Positions 1 through 12,329 of a stretch of 64,000 nt of DNA are shown here, one piece after another. A program made the position numbers and the translations under genes. This stretch comes from Molanna angustata (lineage: Eukaryota > Arthropoda > Insecta > Trichoptera > Molannidae): assembly GCA_963576475.1 (NCBI GenBank), contig OY754968.1, positions 12,815,107 through 12,879,106 of the forward strand, read 5' to 3'. The notes under the pieces were generated by a model. The model was not told the DNA's origin and did no database searches. It worked only from the letters and a program-made list of their open reading frames with translations. Position 1 is the first letter of the stretch, and the number at the start of each line of letters is the position of its first letter.

Positions 1-1720
1 AATCAAACCATGAGGTAAATATTAAGGACTTATAGGTACCTACTTATTAATTTCTTTTGGGTATTTTTTAATATATCAAATTATTATTATTTATTATTTT
101 ATTGTTAATACACAACATTTTTTTCATATTTAGGTTAAGTAAGTAACGTCCCACAAGGCAAGACCTGTTCTTGGGCTGTTTATACTTTTACACAATAGTG
201 TACCTAAACAAATTATTTACACATAGAGGATACATAATATATGTATAAGGTGCACAAATGTTACATTCAAGTTGTTTAAAAAAATATTACACAAGATTAA
301 GAAGTAAAGTTTTAGATTAAATAAAAGAAATGAATTAGAAGAAATGAAATATAGGAAATAAAAGTAAAAATTAATAAGTAATATGATAAAAGGGTGGACA
401 ATCCCCTCAGTATAGAGCCTGTCCAAAGAAATCAGCCATTTTTTGTAAGAATTTTAAAGGATTACTATTTAATTAATTTACTCACACCTACGTCTTAAGG
501 CCGCGCAGGCACTGATAATTTTAAGCGAGTTGTACTCCACTTCTCGTACTGAAGTAGAGGCGGTGGGGTCGTCCCACTGTACATTTTGTAGGACTTGACT
601 AGCATGAAACAGGAACGACATAAGCGACAATATAAATAATACCTTTCAAAATAATCAAGACATAAAATAAAAATTGAAAACTGTTTATGTTCATTACATT
701 TAACAATATTTTTGCTAAATTATAGTTTTACATCAAACAAATTAAATGGATAACGAGGGAATTCCGAAAATTTCTGGGATACTTTCGGAACTATCTTTTA
801 TCGAGACATTTTTTAGAAAATATCATAATTTATCCCTGTTTTAAGTTTCAAAATGATAATGTCAACTCATCACATTTGATTGCTTCTGCGGCTTTAATGA
901 TTACTCCATGTCTTTCGTGAGATATGTAGAAAATGAGAAAAGAGTCTCTCTATTTACTTTCTTGCATTAATCTCTTGTTTCATTTTTGACAATTACATAC
1001 AATCATATTTTTCAATTTAGTTTTTTTATCGTTCAACGATGATTGTCTCCTATTTCATTGGGATAGCAAAAATAACCAACACAGATTTGACAGATTACAA
1101 ATTAAAAATCTTTTAATGTGTATAATTAAAATTTGACTAGTTACTCGTGTAAATTTAATTACAAGACAGGTTCAATATTTGAACAGACAGATTAAATAAT
1201 AAACAATAAAATATTTCGAGATTTCCATACGGATTATGCATACTTACGTAGTGGATATCTTTTAAATCAGTTTATACTAGATTTGATAAAATTATTTAGA
1301 ATGGTTTGCATAATCAGAAATTAATTATGTACTTGGGATATACCGCAATTTGAACAATTTAAATTCTAGTGCAGATTAATCACATTAATAAAATGTAGAT
1401 ACTCAGATTTACACACATAAACCATATTAATGTTTTTGAAATTAAAATTTGTCGCAGTATGCAAAAAAGGTACCTAAATTCATATATTGGTGAGTAATTT
1501 TGCTATATTTTTGTAAATTTATTTTATAAATGTAATTACTCGTACATTACACTTAAATCAGGCTCTTAATCAATATGAAGATGTATGCAAGTGCGCATAT
1601 GTATTAAAATTCGGTAAGAAAGCATCTTTTTGTGAACATGTTTTATGTTATTTTGGTAAATTTACCCCTTAACATAACCCCTTTTTCTATGGTTCAGTTA
1701 GATTACACAGTATAGCTAAA
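1..1720. other. AT-rich noncoding stretch
   Basis: No coding region, tRNA or clear mobile element could be supported here. Short open frames are in AT-rich sequence with stops close by in every frame. A small patch near 125-200 and a less AT-rich patch near 480-610 look like remnants of dispersed repeats; the first loosely resembles sequence near 59550-59660. Presumed intergenic DNA. Confidence 0.5.
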
Positions 1721-1763
1721 GTTGGGACTATATTTAATTATTGGTGTCATTTTAAATAAACAA

Positions 1764-2018
1764 TCTATCTATCTATCCCATCACGACGTATCCCAAGAGG
1801 GATTGGCAGAGAGGACAGATCGCCAAGTAACACCATCACTGCACACCTTTTTTGCCTCGGTCACTTTCATACCACACCGCAGGCAAGCTCTTCGATTTCA
1901 CGTTCTTTTAATATTACCCTCCCTTCAGGATCTGATCGAGGCAGAAAACCCGTGGATGACCACTCTTCCTTACACCATAACATTCAGTTTCACCTTGTTA
2001 GTTTTATATAGGAAATAA
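1764..2018 (-). mobile_element. RTE-like LINE, 3' end with (GATA)n tail
   Basis: Read on the minus strand this ends in the peptide WRSVLSANPSWDTS and a stop, then the bases GATGGGATAG and a short GATAGATA run (1764-1777 on plus). The peptide matches the C-terminus of the LINE copies at 16321-16752 and 47655-47910 (WRSVLSAYPARDMA). In non-LTR retrotransposons of the RTE kind the last open frame is followed almost at once by a short tandem-repeat tail, which fits. Only the last 80 or so codons remain and the frame is broken upstream, so this is a dead 5'-truncated copy. Assignment to the RTE group is inference. Confidence 0.65.
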
Positions 2019-2070
2019 TTAATCTATAAGTACTCCTTCGGAGATTAACAGAGAGTTCATTACTGAACCT

Positions 2071-2222
2071 GCCCCGTAGACAACGTGTTATTTAGCTCAA
2101 GAAAAGAAACAAGAAAAGATATCTCAATATATGGAAGTGACAGTTGCCAATCACGTGACAACTGTCACTCCATACATGGAGTTATCTTTTCTTGAGCTAA
2201 ATGACTTGTTGTCTAGGGGGGC
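2071..2222. mobile_element. Short foldback (MITE-like) element
   Basis: Inverted repeat of about 60 bp per arm around a short centre. The outer arms share TTTAGCTCAAGAAAAG and its complement, the inner arms share AGTGACAGTTG and its complement. The left arm has a 12-base internal duplication (AAACAAGAAAAG). No open frame. The ends are near CCCCGTAGACAAC and GTTGTCTAGGGG. Such non-coding palindromes are normally deletion derivatives of DNA transposons; the superfamily was not determined. Confidence 0.65.
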
Positions 2223-2349
2223 TGGTTGGGGAATCTTGATGGTGGTTACTTATGCGTTGCTGTAGCTCTAATCATTTAGTTCTCTTATAAAGAAAATATA
2301 TATAATAATAGAAGGCAAATACTCTAAAGACATTATTTCTGTCACAATC

Positions 2350-2566
2350 ACGTTTATCCAGGGGGGCAAGTCTGGTCCAACCGGCGAAGTTAAAACCCTC
2401 GTGATTACCCATGTCATGGATATAATTATCATATGGAGTTGTATGACATCTAAAGATATTATAGAACTCCATATAATAATAATAATATCCATGATATGGG
2501 TAATCGTGAATCGTGAGGGTTTTGATTTCACCGGTTGGACCAGACTTGCCCCCCCTGGATAAACGT
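2350..2566. mobile_element. Foldback MITE, copy 1 (ACGTTTATCCAGGGGG ends)
   Basis: A 217-bp near-palindrome. The left arm starts ACGTTTATCCAGGGGG and the right arm ends with its complement; both arms carry AAGTCTGGTCCAACCGG and ATTACCCATG-type segments. The centre is an AT-rich loop around 2435-2465. No coding capacity. A diverged second copy lies at 35340-35470. Likely a non-autonomous DNA transposon. Confidence 0.7.
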
Positions 2567-2579
2567 TGTTTTTAATTAT

Positions 2580-3711
2580 ATACGACAGAGCCCATATTAC
2601 CTAGTACGCGGAAATTTTGGAGATCTCACATGAATCATTTTCTTTCTCAAAATATATTATTTTTTTCACATGCGCGATATTTTATAAGGTAGAGTGGAAA
2701 TATCTCACTTTAGACTAAATTGTCACATAGCCCATTTTACAAAAAAAGCGACGAAATTGATTCATAAACGCCATTGACATGATAACAACACCAAAAATAA
2801 ATTAAAAAATGCAAAAAATGTCCTTTTGTTAATTTGTAGAACTCTATAATGTATGTATGTATAAAATATAAATACATATAAGTTTTCACAATGTAAACTA
2901 GTTGAATATGGCTTTGTAAGTCGAATCGGTCGTCGAAAGTTTGTTTTTGCCACAACTCATACATTCTATTAAATAATAAAAAAATGAAATAGCCCGAGGT
3001 ATAAGTTCAACCAGGGTTGGGTTAAAAATCTAACGTACTTACAGCTCTGCCATTAAATCATTACATATTTCATTGTTCATTACATATTTTATTGCCAATT
3101 GGGCATACCTACATATGATTTACGTATTTATTTGTGTGAGAGTTCTGATGACCCTACCCTGTTCGATTTTCCCAATATTACTAAATAGATATATACGTTT
3201 ATATGATACATGATATATTATCAATGTATGTATGTAGTCAATATTGGTTATACCGCAGTTCAATGTTGACAGATTTGAACTATTGTACTCAAAATCAACA
3301 GCTATTGAACAAAACTCATTGAATTGGTTTGACATTTCACAGTTTTGGTATAACTCCATTATTGACCTTTTAGTTGTTCCACGAAATGACAAAAATAAAC
3401 TATTTTGTTGAAATTCATGACATTGATGAGTATTTTGGTCTTCATTTGGGTCTCGTAGCAACGGTCTTGGAGTCATAGTATGGTGAATTATTAATTTTGT
3501 GTCCTGACCTTGCTTGATTTTTGGTTTAAGACCTCATTATTGCAAGTTCTTGATTCTTAATTACATATCTTGTGACCAGCACAAGGTTAATTGTTTTTTT
3601 TTTAGTTCTGTTTTGCTGTTTGATACAATGTGTTAGATGCTGACTATAAAGGTTTCTAGAAAACACTTTATAAAAATGGTTACATCAATACAACTGACGA
3701 GTTTTTTTTTC
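2580..3711. other. Noncoding stretch
   Basis: AT-rich sequence without a supportable gene. Several open frames on the minus strand (2737-2964, 3120-3476) have no recognisable motif and biased low-complexity composition, so they are not called. Confidence 0.4.
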
Positions 3712-3882
3712 TAAAAAGAATGAATGTGTCATTGGAACAAGTACATATACATCCTCATACATTCCCTAAATAAAGCATAATATGCTTGTGCTATAGTTGA
3801 ACGAAATCGGTCGTGGCAGGATTCGAACTCGCGACCACTGAATTAGTAACCCAGTGCGTTAACCGCTTTGCCACCACCCATC
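3712..3882 (-). mobile_element. SINE-B (tRNA-headed), antisense copy
   Basis: On the minus strand it begins GGGTGGTGGCAAAGCGGTTA (box A-like) and carries GGTCGCGAGTTCGAATCCTG (box B-like), then a body ending TATATGTACTTG and a short T/A-rich end. It matches the copies at 9012, 17882, 29226, 43014 and 55716. RNA polymerase III is expected to transcribe such elements from the internal boxes. No coding role; the short open frame across it is a by-product. Confidence 0.85.
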
Positions 3883-3889
3883 TAGAGTT

Positions 3890-5900
3890 GTCCAACATAA
3901 TTTATTTCTCTCAACATATCGACAGTTTTTTGCCAAAACGCTACGAAGGAACATTTTGTATGACAAAGTGGACTTTTTGCATGCAAAAAAACACCAACTT
4001 CGCAGTATATATTTTTTCTATAAATATGGATGAATTCAGATTTTGGAGTAGAAAATTTTATGTGTCAGTGTATGTATCTCTCCCCCCTTATTAATTTTAT
4101 CCGCTTGATGCAGAGCCTAAAATTTTAGAATATATAGAAAATTGTAGTCCTGCAAAACTTATATACATAGATTGGTACTCAAAATTTTAGTTCCAGTCAG
4201 GGGTTATCAAAATTTGAGTTTTTATTTTGTATTTCCACACATCTTAAAAACTATATAAGCTAGAACGTTGAAAATTTGTATAAATATAGACAAATACAAA
4301 ATCTCAATATATTTTTTATGAAAATGTTTCGGAGTTTTCCAACTTTTTTGTATTATTTTAAACATTTTATGGCAAATTTATATGTTTAACTGTCAGAATT
4401 TTTAAAAAATATCGTAAATCGCCGTAGCATTCCAATTAGATTATTTAATTTTCTATAAAAATACGTACTAGATCTCAAACTATTCTTCACAAGTTTTGTG
4501 AAAAATGAATTGATTGATGACATTGTTTCAAACTATTTGTATGACAAAATACACAATTATCTACGGGAACTCAGTAGGTACGTATTTTTCAACTATTACA
4601 CTACTAGTACCATCGACAGTTGGATCTCATGTGTTACATGCAAATAGTAAATATTTATTTTACTTAGAGCAATTTATTTCGAGAAACTTGTGTTTGAGCA
4701 ATATTCCAAATATTAAATAATATTGAGCAATATTCAATATATAATATATTGGTAGGTACTTTGAGAACTTAGTACAAGAGTTTTTTTATAAAATGTACAC
4801 GTTAATGAATCATGGTCCTTATTAAAGACTTTTGTTTCATAATAGTATGTGTAGTTTATTTATTTTTACTTGTGACATATTAGGTATTGTTATTGTTATT
4901 AGAGAAAATACTGACTTATTAGTTGGGAGAATTGTACCTACAGTTTTTTTGCATATGTACGTACAATATGTATGTATTTCATTGAACCTGAGTGTTTTTT
5001 TTATTGAAATTTGTTCTCTCATTTTTCGTGATTCAATTAAATATTCTATTATCGAAAAGTTGACTATGAATCATGGACAAAGGAAGTGCGAACACATTGC
5101 AAATATTTGCTTGCATATTTTTTAAGTTTGTTTTTTCGTTATTACATATTTTTCGCATTATTTATTATTATTTATTTTGTTTTACTGCGATTTTATTGTT
5201 CTTTAATAAATTATGGTTACCAATTTATCTATTTTGAAACGAATCATACTAATAATAATTCTACCGAGTACTATTTCTGAACCAAATAATTTGTCTTCTA
5301 CTTCCAAACGTCATTTTCCCATTTCGATATTTACATGATCATGCTATTTTTCCCTAATTAGAGCTAATTTTTTTACAAATACGATCGATACGTAACAAAT
5401 TTCTACCTCATATCCTGCTTTCATGCGTCTTTTTTTCACATTATATGTTGTGCCTACCTATTATTGCAGTAGCTACCTACTTATCTTTTTAAAGTTAATA
5501 ATACTTCGTATAAAATTAATTATTATAACTGATGCGACATTTTGCTACCGGTTACTCAATGAAGGTGAAGAATTTCTCAAGCACATTGCAAGGAAGAAAA
5601 TGCAATTATCTCTGAAATCTGTACGTAGGTATGGCAACTTTAAAACTATTAAAGTTGCTCATTCGATTACGCCTTAATGAAACTGCAGTTTAAATAATTG
5701 TAAAATATGATATAATTATAAATCAAAAATCTCATAAAGTATTTTTCCCACTCGTCCTCCACCCGTTCCGCATATGCTATTTGATAATAATATCAGGCAT
5801 TACCCAATCACCATGTTTATGACACAATTATATGAAGGCTGGATTTATTAGGCTATATAATAAATTTTGAAAATAATTTCCTTAATACCCCCAATAAATG
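3890..5900. other. AT-rich noncoding stretch
   Basis: About 2 kb, roughly 75 percent or more AT by eye, with no gene, TIR element or tandem array that I can support. Open frames of 60-97 codons here are phenylalanine-, tyrosine- and isoleucine-rich, as expected of random AT-rich DNA. Confidence 0.45.
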
Positions 5901-5904
5901 CGTC

Positions 5905-6335
5905 TTTGAAATAAAGAACAGTTTGTATGTACATCTTTATTCTATTGCATGATTTTTTTGAATTTTGAAATTGTTCAATACTTTTCTTGTAAAATTAATT
6001 TTAGAAAAACCTTTTTTATTTTTTTTATTGTAAGTAACTAAAAAACTACAAGACCTATGATGTAGATATTAACTTCAATCGAAAGAGAATATGAAATCTA
6101 CCGGATGAGTTTATTATTATTATAATATTTCAATAACTATTCTTACTATTTAAAAAAAAACTCTAAATTTTAACTTTTTTGCACGATAAAATGTTGTATA
6201 TCACATATCAGGAGATATATAAAATTTTTTCGTGTTTCATACATTAGAAGGTAATTTTGTGTGCATTTTTGCGTACATCCGTATACCCAGGGTATCCAAG
6301 GGCTTAAGAGAACTTAGTGGTTGGAGCAAATATAT
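5905..6335. repeat. Unclassified dispersed repeat R1, copy 1
   Basis: This segment is repeated, diverged, at 26690-27455. Shared blocks include CTTTATTCTATTG, CTTCAATCGAAAGAGAATAT and, near the right end, a GGGTATCCAAGGGCTTAAG-like stretch. The second copy is interrupted by a SINE-A. No coding capacity or terminal repeats were seen, so the class is unknown. Confidence 0.55.
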
Positions 6336-6339
6336 ACAT

Positions 6340-6860
6340 AAGTTAGTTCTAAGAATTAAAAATAAAGTGTTATTGAATTGGCTAGTCATTCATTCACTAA
6401 TCTACACTTTATGATATGAAATGTATAATATTGTGGATCAAAAATCTTTTTCTACATTTTCCATTACTGTGCTGTCTGACACATATAGTCTCTCATGCAA
6501 AAAATGTTCGTGGACATAATTATATTTTATCTTAGATTTGCATGTCTTTCTTTTTACTGCAGGTTAAGTCACTTTATCAATAAGTCACTTTACATAAGTT
6601 GTGTAGTTCCCTCAAGCAATCAACATATTCCCGCCAAAAATGATAAACCTGATAACATTTGATTCATTTTAAATAATTTGATATATATCGAATGTTTTAA
6701 ATAAAAACATTTTGACATAGAATTATGAAAAAAACGTATTTAATGTTAAGTTATATTTAATTAAGTTTGCAAACGCGACTTCCATTCAACGGTATCGCTC
6801 AATGGCGAGCATCGTCAATATGAATAATTTATAATACTCTTAATTGCTGTCCTTTCAATA
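6340..6860. other. Noncoding stretch
   Basis: No gene seen. The patch 6770-6830 (AACGCGACTTCCATTCA...) resembles 59890-59945 (AACGCGACATCCATTCA...), so it is probably a fragment of another dispersed repeat. Confidence 0.4.
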
Positions 6861-6879
6861 CAATGTTTATTTATTCATT

Positions 6880-7630
6880 CCTTTACTTTATTTATTTTTT
6901 ATTGTACCTTCTTATTTACTTTAATGTATTCTATTGTATTTTATTGTACCTTCTTATTTACTCTAATGTATTTTATTGTACCTTCTTATTTACTTTAATG
7001 TATTCTATTGTATTTTATTGTACCTTCTTATTTACTTTGATGTATTTTATTGTACCTTCTTATTTACTCTAATGTATTTTATTATACCTTCTTATTTACT
7101 TTAATGTATTTTATTGTATTTTCTTATTTACTTTAATGTATTTTATTGTACCTTCTTATTTACTTTAATGTATTTTATTGTACCTTCTTATTTACTTTAA
7201 TGTATTTTATTGAACCTTCTTATTAACTTTAATGTATTTTATTGTACCTTCTTATTAACTTTAATGTGTTTTATTGTACCTTCTTATTTACTTTAATGTA
7301 TTTTATTGTACCTTCTTATTTACTTTAATATATTTTATTGTACCTTCTTATTTACTTTAATGTATTCTTTTGTATTTTATTGTACCTTCTTATTTACTTT
7401 AATGTATTTTATTGTACCTTCTTATTTACTCTAATGTATTTTATTGTACCTTCTTATTTACTTTAATGTATTTTATTGTACCTTCTTATTTACTTTAATG
7501 TATTTTATTGTATTTTATTGTACCTTCTTATTTACTTATTTACCTTCTTATTTACTTTAATGTATTCTATTGTATTTTATTGTACCTTCTTATTTACTTA
7601 TTTACCTTCTTATTTACTTTAATGTATTAT
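6880..7630. repeat. 32-bp minisatellite, about 23 units
   Basis: Tandem array of a 32-base unit, TATTTTATTGTACCTTCTTA followed by TTTACTTTAATG. Variants include a CTATTGTATT insertion (as near 6930, 7010 and 7510) and a TTAACT form near 7225-7260. The open frames over it are repeats of the unit, not genes. The boundaries are gradual: the left edge decays near 6865, the right edge at about 7628. Confidence 0.95.
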
Positions 7631-7639
7631 GGATATTTC

Positions 7640-8395
7640 TATTTATTTTGGTCCCCTTCTTTCGTTTGTATTCCTATCCTCGTTTTGAATAAATATGGCT
7701 TTCTATACATGGATATTTTTCCATAATTAATGTGATTATGAAGTTCAATCATGCAGTAACAGTTTCAAACATTGAAAAAAAAAATCTTGAATCGTAGACA
7801 ACTTGATGATATTGTGTTTTTCGTAGACTTATCTACAAAATATTGTATTTTGCATCCCGTTAACATAAAATGTATTAAATGACAGCTGACATATATTTCG
7901 CACGTGTTTTTTTGAAGAAAAAAAACTTTAGTGAACAATAGAAAAAAATGCAAAATTTTCATTCTTACCTGTATTGAAAATACACTATTCGTATTTCGAA
8001 CAAATTTTACATAAACATCTCGTGCAATAAGTTTTTTCGGTGACATAGCGAGTCAAAACCCACTCTGAGAGTCAAAATCGACTTTTAATGACCAATATTA
8101 ACGACATTATATTATATTTACTAGTATTCTACATGTGATTGGTCAAAACCAGTTAAATATGATCTCGTCTCGAATTTGTTCACAGTCGAGGTATTTTTGT
8201 GTAAATTTGTAGTTCGACTCTGTATTAAAATGTGTCTATTTTTCCTATGATCTTTTTAATGTATAAAATAATAATAAGATTTTTATTCTAGTCTGCGAGC
8301 AGGGGGTTGAAATGCTACACAAACCATATTTTTTACATACGAAATTTACATTTAACATTATCGAAGAAGAAAAATCCTTTACACAATATAGATGC
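7640..8395. other. Noncoding stretch
   Basis: AT-rich, no supportable gene. The 93-codon minus-strand frame at 7765-8046 has no recognisable domain and runs over homopolymer tracts. Confidence 0.4.
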
Positions 8396-8650
8396 CAATG
8401 TCGCGCGGAGTACCTCTATAGTATAGAGGTATACGAATATTTTTATTATTGCATATGCGCAAACATTGGATTTTTTTCCCTGTCGGGAGTCATAGGTGCC
8501 TGTAGGTTACAACCAGCCGATGACAGGTCGTAAGCCCTGTAGGTGCCTTGATTTCCCGGTTCTCCTACAATAAATATTCCAACTTCGTCTCTATTGAGAT
8601 AATTAAAAATCTTTAAAAAATATAGAGGTATACCCCAAGTTGGACTGGCC
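8396..8650. mobile_element. Element X, short copy
   Basis: Contains the right-hand block of element X: GATGACAGGTCGTAAGCCCT, GTAGGTGCCTTGA and CTTCGTCTCTATTGAGATA, as at 12645-13070 and 50195-50800. The left end carries TTGGATTTTTTTCCCTGTC, also found at the left end of the 12.6-kb copy. Both borders carry TATAGAGGTATAC in opposite orientation, suggesting terminal inverted repeats. Non-coding; the autonomous partner is unknown. Confidence 0.6.
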
Positions 8651-8654
8651 ATTG

Positions 8655-9010
8655 TGAGGGGTATTACAGAAGAAACAAAGAAATTTAAGTCGTTGAGGAG
8701 GGGAGTTTAGAAGCTAGAATGAAATTATAGAAGAAAGATCCTCACTTACTCTTCCACCTTCTAACTGCAGCAGTCAAACAAAGAGACTCTAATTATTGAA
8801 AAAGCAGTTTTATCTAAAAGGTAACCTCGGAGCGTGTATTTGCAAAATGAATGTCAGCTAAGAGACACAAAGGAAATTTAAATAAAATAAAAAAATAAAT
8901 CATCAAGTTGAAGGTACGATTCTGTGATATGTGAGGGTCACCAAAGTGAAAGTCCGAGAGTTGGAAAAATTATAAACAATTATTTGACCACCATCGATAC
9001 ACAAGAAACA
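8655..9010. other. Noncoding stretch
   Basis: Nothing recognisable apart from purine-rich sequence. Confidence 0.35.
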
Positions 9011-9011
9011 C

Positions 9012-9186
9012 ATTTTTTTTTTAATAAAAATGAATATGTCCTTGTTAAACAAGTACATATACATCTTCCTACGTTCCCTAAAATAAGCAAATAAATGCTT
9101 GTGCTTAGGTGAACGAAATCGGTCGAGGCAGGATTCGAACTCGCGACCACCGGATTACTAGCCCAGCGCTAACCGCTCTGCCACCG
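9012..9186 (-). mobile_element. SINE-B, antisense copy
   Basis: Same body as the copy at 3712-3882. The minus strand has the box B-like GGTCGCGAGTTCGAATCCTG and the downstream GACCGATTTCGTTCACC. The poly(A) side is the AT run at 9013-9030 on plus. The box A region has a small deletion. Confidence 0.85.
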
Positions 9187-9394
9187 AAAGAAATGAAAGC
9201 AAATGAGTTTTTTTTTACACAATAGATAAAAGAGTATGATATGTATATAAACACATGCATACATACACAGACATACGTCCGCGCATATATAAAATAAAGA
9301 GCAACAGATAATTATGAAAATAAAAATTAAAAACATTTTATGTAGACATTATATTATTATCGTCTTTGACCCAACATTCCTGTCCATCTTTGTG

Positions 9395-9714
9395 ACAGTC
9401 TCGGACATTGGTGCTCCTATACAGTCTTTATGATCGAGTTAGGGTTATTCCATATTCTCTCACTGTATGCGGCGATTCGATGTCTGAAGACACCAAGAAA
9501 TCCTTGACATCACCCCTCCGCGCTCCGCAAACATACTTGAAGCGCTGCTATATCGTCGATATCCGAAGATTATTCTATAGGCGTCATTATATTGCACCCG
9601 AAGTCGTACTATTGTCGATCTTCTGTACGATACCCATATTTCGCATGTGCAGAATGCACTGAACAGACTTCTTTTCACTTGGAATGAGCACCTATAGAAT
9701 CTGCGGGCAAGCAA
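9395..9714 (-). pseudogene. LINE C-terminal fragment
   Basis: The minus strand encodes a peptide with RLRVQYNDAYRIIFGYRRYS and then SASSMFA, resembling the YNDAFRxLLxLPRxxSASGMFA block near the C-terminus of lepidopteran non-LTR retrotransposon polyproteins. After a frameshift near 9490 the family pattern continues as HRIAAYSERIWNNPNSIIKT. The fragment lacks a reverse transcriptase domain. GC content is clearly higher than the flanks, as expected of a formerly coding insertion. Family name not resolved. Confidence 0.6.
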
Positions 9715-9719
9715 GCATA

Positions 9720-10170
9720 TAATGTTAATTGTTTTATTAATTTCACATATCCGATTTAAAAACTTTTTTGAATAAACCGTTCGTTTTTTAACAGATATAA
9801 TTTTTTACAGGGTGAAACCTTGTTTCGGGAACATAACATTCATTATACAATGATTATTTTCATGTACATATGTATGATGGCACACCATTTGCTGTTATCG
9901 TAATTGGATAAAATAAAATAAATTGATTTCAATACTAACGTAGGTACGTTTTATTTTAACCAATTCGATTATTTTGATTGGATTAGCAAAATGGATAAAT
10001 TTCCACCGAATGATCTGGCACAGTGTTTTTCAATCTTGGGTTCGAGACGACATGCCCCTCTGGGTATTTTTTTTTGCTACATAAAACAGTACATAAGTAT
10101 ATTGTGTCATGATTTTTAATATTTTAACCCCCTAAAAAACCGTTATCAAAAGTAGCTATTTTATTTTGTT
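9720..10170. other. Noncoding stretch
   Basis: AT-rich, no gene or clear repeat. Confidence 0.35.
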
Positions 10171-10177
10171 TTGTTTC

Positions 10178-11975
10178 GACTCTGATGGTCTCGATATTGA
10201 TATGATACGTCTTCTTCTACCTTCTATCTTGCCAGTAATTATCCATATTATCAACCACTCACTGAGTGCCGGAATTCTCCCTGCACAATGGAAAATGGCA
10301 CACGTTATACCCCTTCCAAAAATTTCATCACCCAGCCAACCATAAGATTATCGTCCTATCTTCATTCTTCCAATCCTCTCTAAAGTTACAGAAAGGGTTG
10401 TTTTTAATAAATTTAATACATGGCTTCGTACAAATTCTCTTCTTGATCCTCTTCAATCTGGCTTCAAAATTGGACACAATACTTCAACTGTTCTAGTTAA
10501 GATAATTGATGACATTAAATGCGCTATGAATGACAAGCAACTAACTATCCTCACACTACTCGATTTCAGTAGCGCGTTTAATTCCGTCGATTTCGACATT
10601 CTCATTGCCAAACTATCCTCACTCAATATAGCCCAACCAGTGCTGGAGTGGCTCATTTGTTACCTCAACAATCGTAAACAGTGCATTAAGATCGCTGATT
10701 CTACTTCTGATATCACCACCTTGTTATCTAGAGTACCCCAAGGTGGTGTTCTTTCTCCTTTGTTATTTTCCATTTTCATAGATTCAATTACAAAAAATTT
10801 GAAATGTCAATATCACCTTTTTGCTGACGATCTTCAGTTATATATTCACTTTAACATCCACCACATTCACAATGCTGCCCGTTCTATGAACGATGATCTC
10901 AGTTTCATCTCATCTTGCTCCTCAGAGAACGGTCTTCAAATTAACCCAATTAAGTACCAAGCTATTATTATTGGCAGTCCCCGTCTGCTGTCGTTGCTTA
11001 ATAATACACAAATCCCACCTCTTCCTATCAATAATCAATGTATATCTTTTACCAAAGTCGTGAAAATTCTTGGAGTTCTAATCGACGAGGATCTCTCGTG
11101 GCACGAACAAGTATCTCATGAAGGTAAGTAAAACCCTTTTCTTTAGCATCCACTCTCTCAATAGACTCAAAAATGTTCTTCCTTTGCATTGCAAAGTAAC
11201 CCTAGCACAATCGCTTCTCCTTCCTTTACTTGACTATGCTGACGTTTGTTATTTGGATTCGAACGAGGATCATATCAACAAACTCGAGCGCCTCCAGAAT
11301 GTTTGTATCCGCTTCATCTTTGGACTTAAAAAATTCGATCACATTTCCTCTTACCGTAATCTTCTCCATTGGCCTAAGATATACATATTTTGTCACTTCT
11401 TTATAATACGCTCTTTAATCCTAATTCACCGCAGTACCTTAATACCAAATTCACCTATTTATCTAATCACGGCCTATCGCTTCGATCTGCTGAACGTACT
11501 ACATTAACTATCCCCATTCACAAGACTGAGTTTTTCAGCTCTTCCTTTGAAGTGCGTTCAGCAAGACTCTGGAATAATTTGAGTCCTGATATAACTTCGT
11601 CAAACTCGCTTTCCATTTTCAAGAGAAGACTAAAGCAGGGATATCTCTCCGATAATACCTGATCCCTATCCTTTTCCTTCCTTCCCTTTGCTACGTAATA
11701 TTTATCTATAAACACCTGATCTCGATTTCCTCTTCATATTCCTTCCCAATTCCTTTTTTGTTGCTATGATGTTTTTCTTTTTATTTATCTTGGTGTTATG
11801 TATATTTTATTTGTTCTTTTGTAGCTTTCATTTTTTTTTTATGTACATGTATAATTCTGTCACTCTGTAATCTGGTTGGTTGGAAGAAATTGCCTAATGG
11901 CAATAAGCCCGCCAGTGTGCATTATAATTGTTTATATTATGTACAAAAAGTTAAATAAATAAATAAATAATTAAC
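10178..11975 (+). pseudogene. CR1/Jockey-like LINE reverse transcriptase, 5'-truncated
   Basis: Non-LTR retrotransposon. The frame from 10178 reads DGLDIDMIRLLLPSILPVII, then LSAGILPAQWKMAHVIPLPK, DYRP (10346) and LQSGFK, continuing into DFSSAFNSVD (RT motif A, from about 10562), PQGGVLSPLLFSIF (motif B) and FADD (catalytic, about 10820). An in-frame TAA at 10343-10345 and frameshifts near 11118 and 11390 break it. The RT C-terminal region ends at about 11660 (SARLWNNLSPDI, FKRRLKQ). The 3' UTR holds GGTTGGAAGAAATTGCCTAA and finishes in (TAAA)n at 11950-11975. Endonuclease and ORF1 are absent, so it was truncated on insertion. It provides the reference 3' tail shared with SINE-A, and a second 3' copy is at 57700-58140. 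Confidence 0.9.
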
Positions 11976-12039
11976 AGGTGTGGGTTGTGTCAAATATTAA
12001 TTTTTCGCGTACAAATGCCAGATTCTAGAGATTCATGAT

Positions 12040-12112
12040 GTTTATATTGTCTCACTGATCACGATTGAAAACACAACTAATAAAAATGTGTCTTCAACGG
12101 GAATTACCTCGG
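12040..12112 (-). mobile_element. SINE-C fragment
   Basis: Plus-strand segments resembling GTCTCACTGATC, GAAAACACAA and TGTGTCTTCAACGGGAATTA match the antisense interior of SINE-C (compare 29455-29545). The tRNA head is degraded. Confidence 0.5.
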
Positions 12113-12227
12113 GGCCGTTGAATCTAGAGTTAGATATTTAACTGAGGCACAAAGCCTGACTTTAGTAAAATATTATCAACTAAGAAGCTATGAAACTATT
12201 GTTTAAAAAAATAAAGCTAATGATGCT

Positions 12228-12329
12228 CCGACCGCCGCGCGCTGGCGCGCCGTTGCATAGTTACTAACCTGTTTGGATGATGTGCGGGCATCCTGGGTTC
12301 GATCCCCAGCAGAGGAGAATTTTATTTAA
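12228..12329 (+). mobile_element. SINE-A, 5' half (split copy)
   Basis: tRNA-like head with box B-like CTGGGTTCGATCCCCAGCAG, followed by AGGAGAATTTTATTTAA. It stops exactly at a TTAA (12326-12329), where an 837-bp element is inserted. The 3' half resumes at 13167. The intact copy at 26868-27080 gives the uninterrupted order. Confidence 0.8.

Noticed and set aside
3120..3476. 118-codon minus frame
   Set aside because: Longest frame in this area but no motif, no splice or promoter context that I can support, and composition not unlike chance; left uncalled.
6863..7726. Open frames of Tyr/Leu/Phe repeats
   Set aside because: Direct translation of the 32-bp minisatellite.
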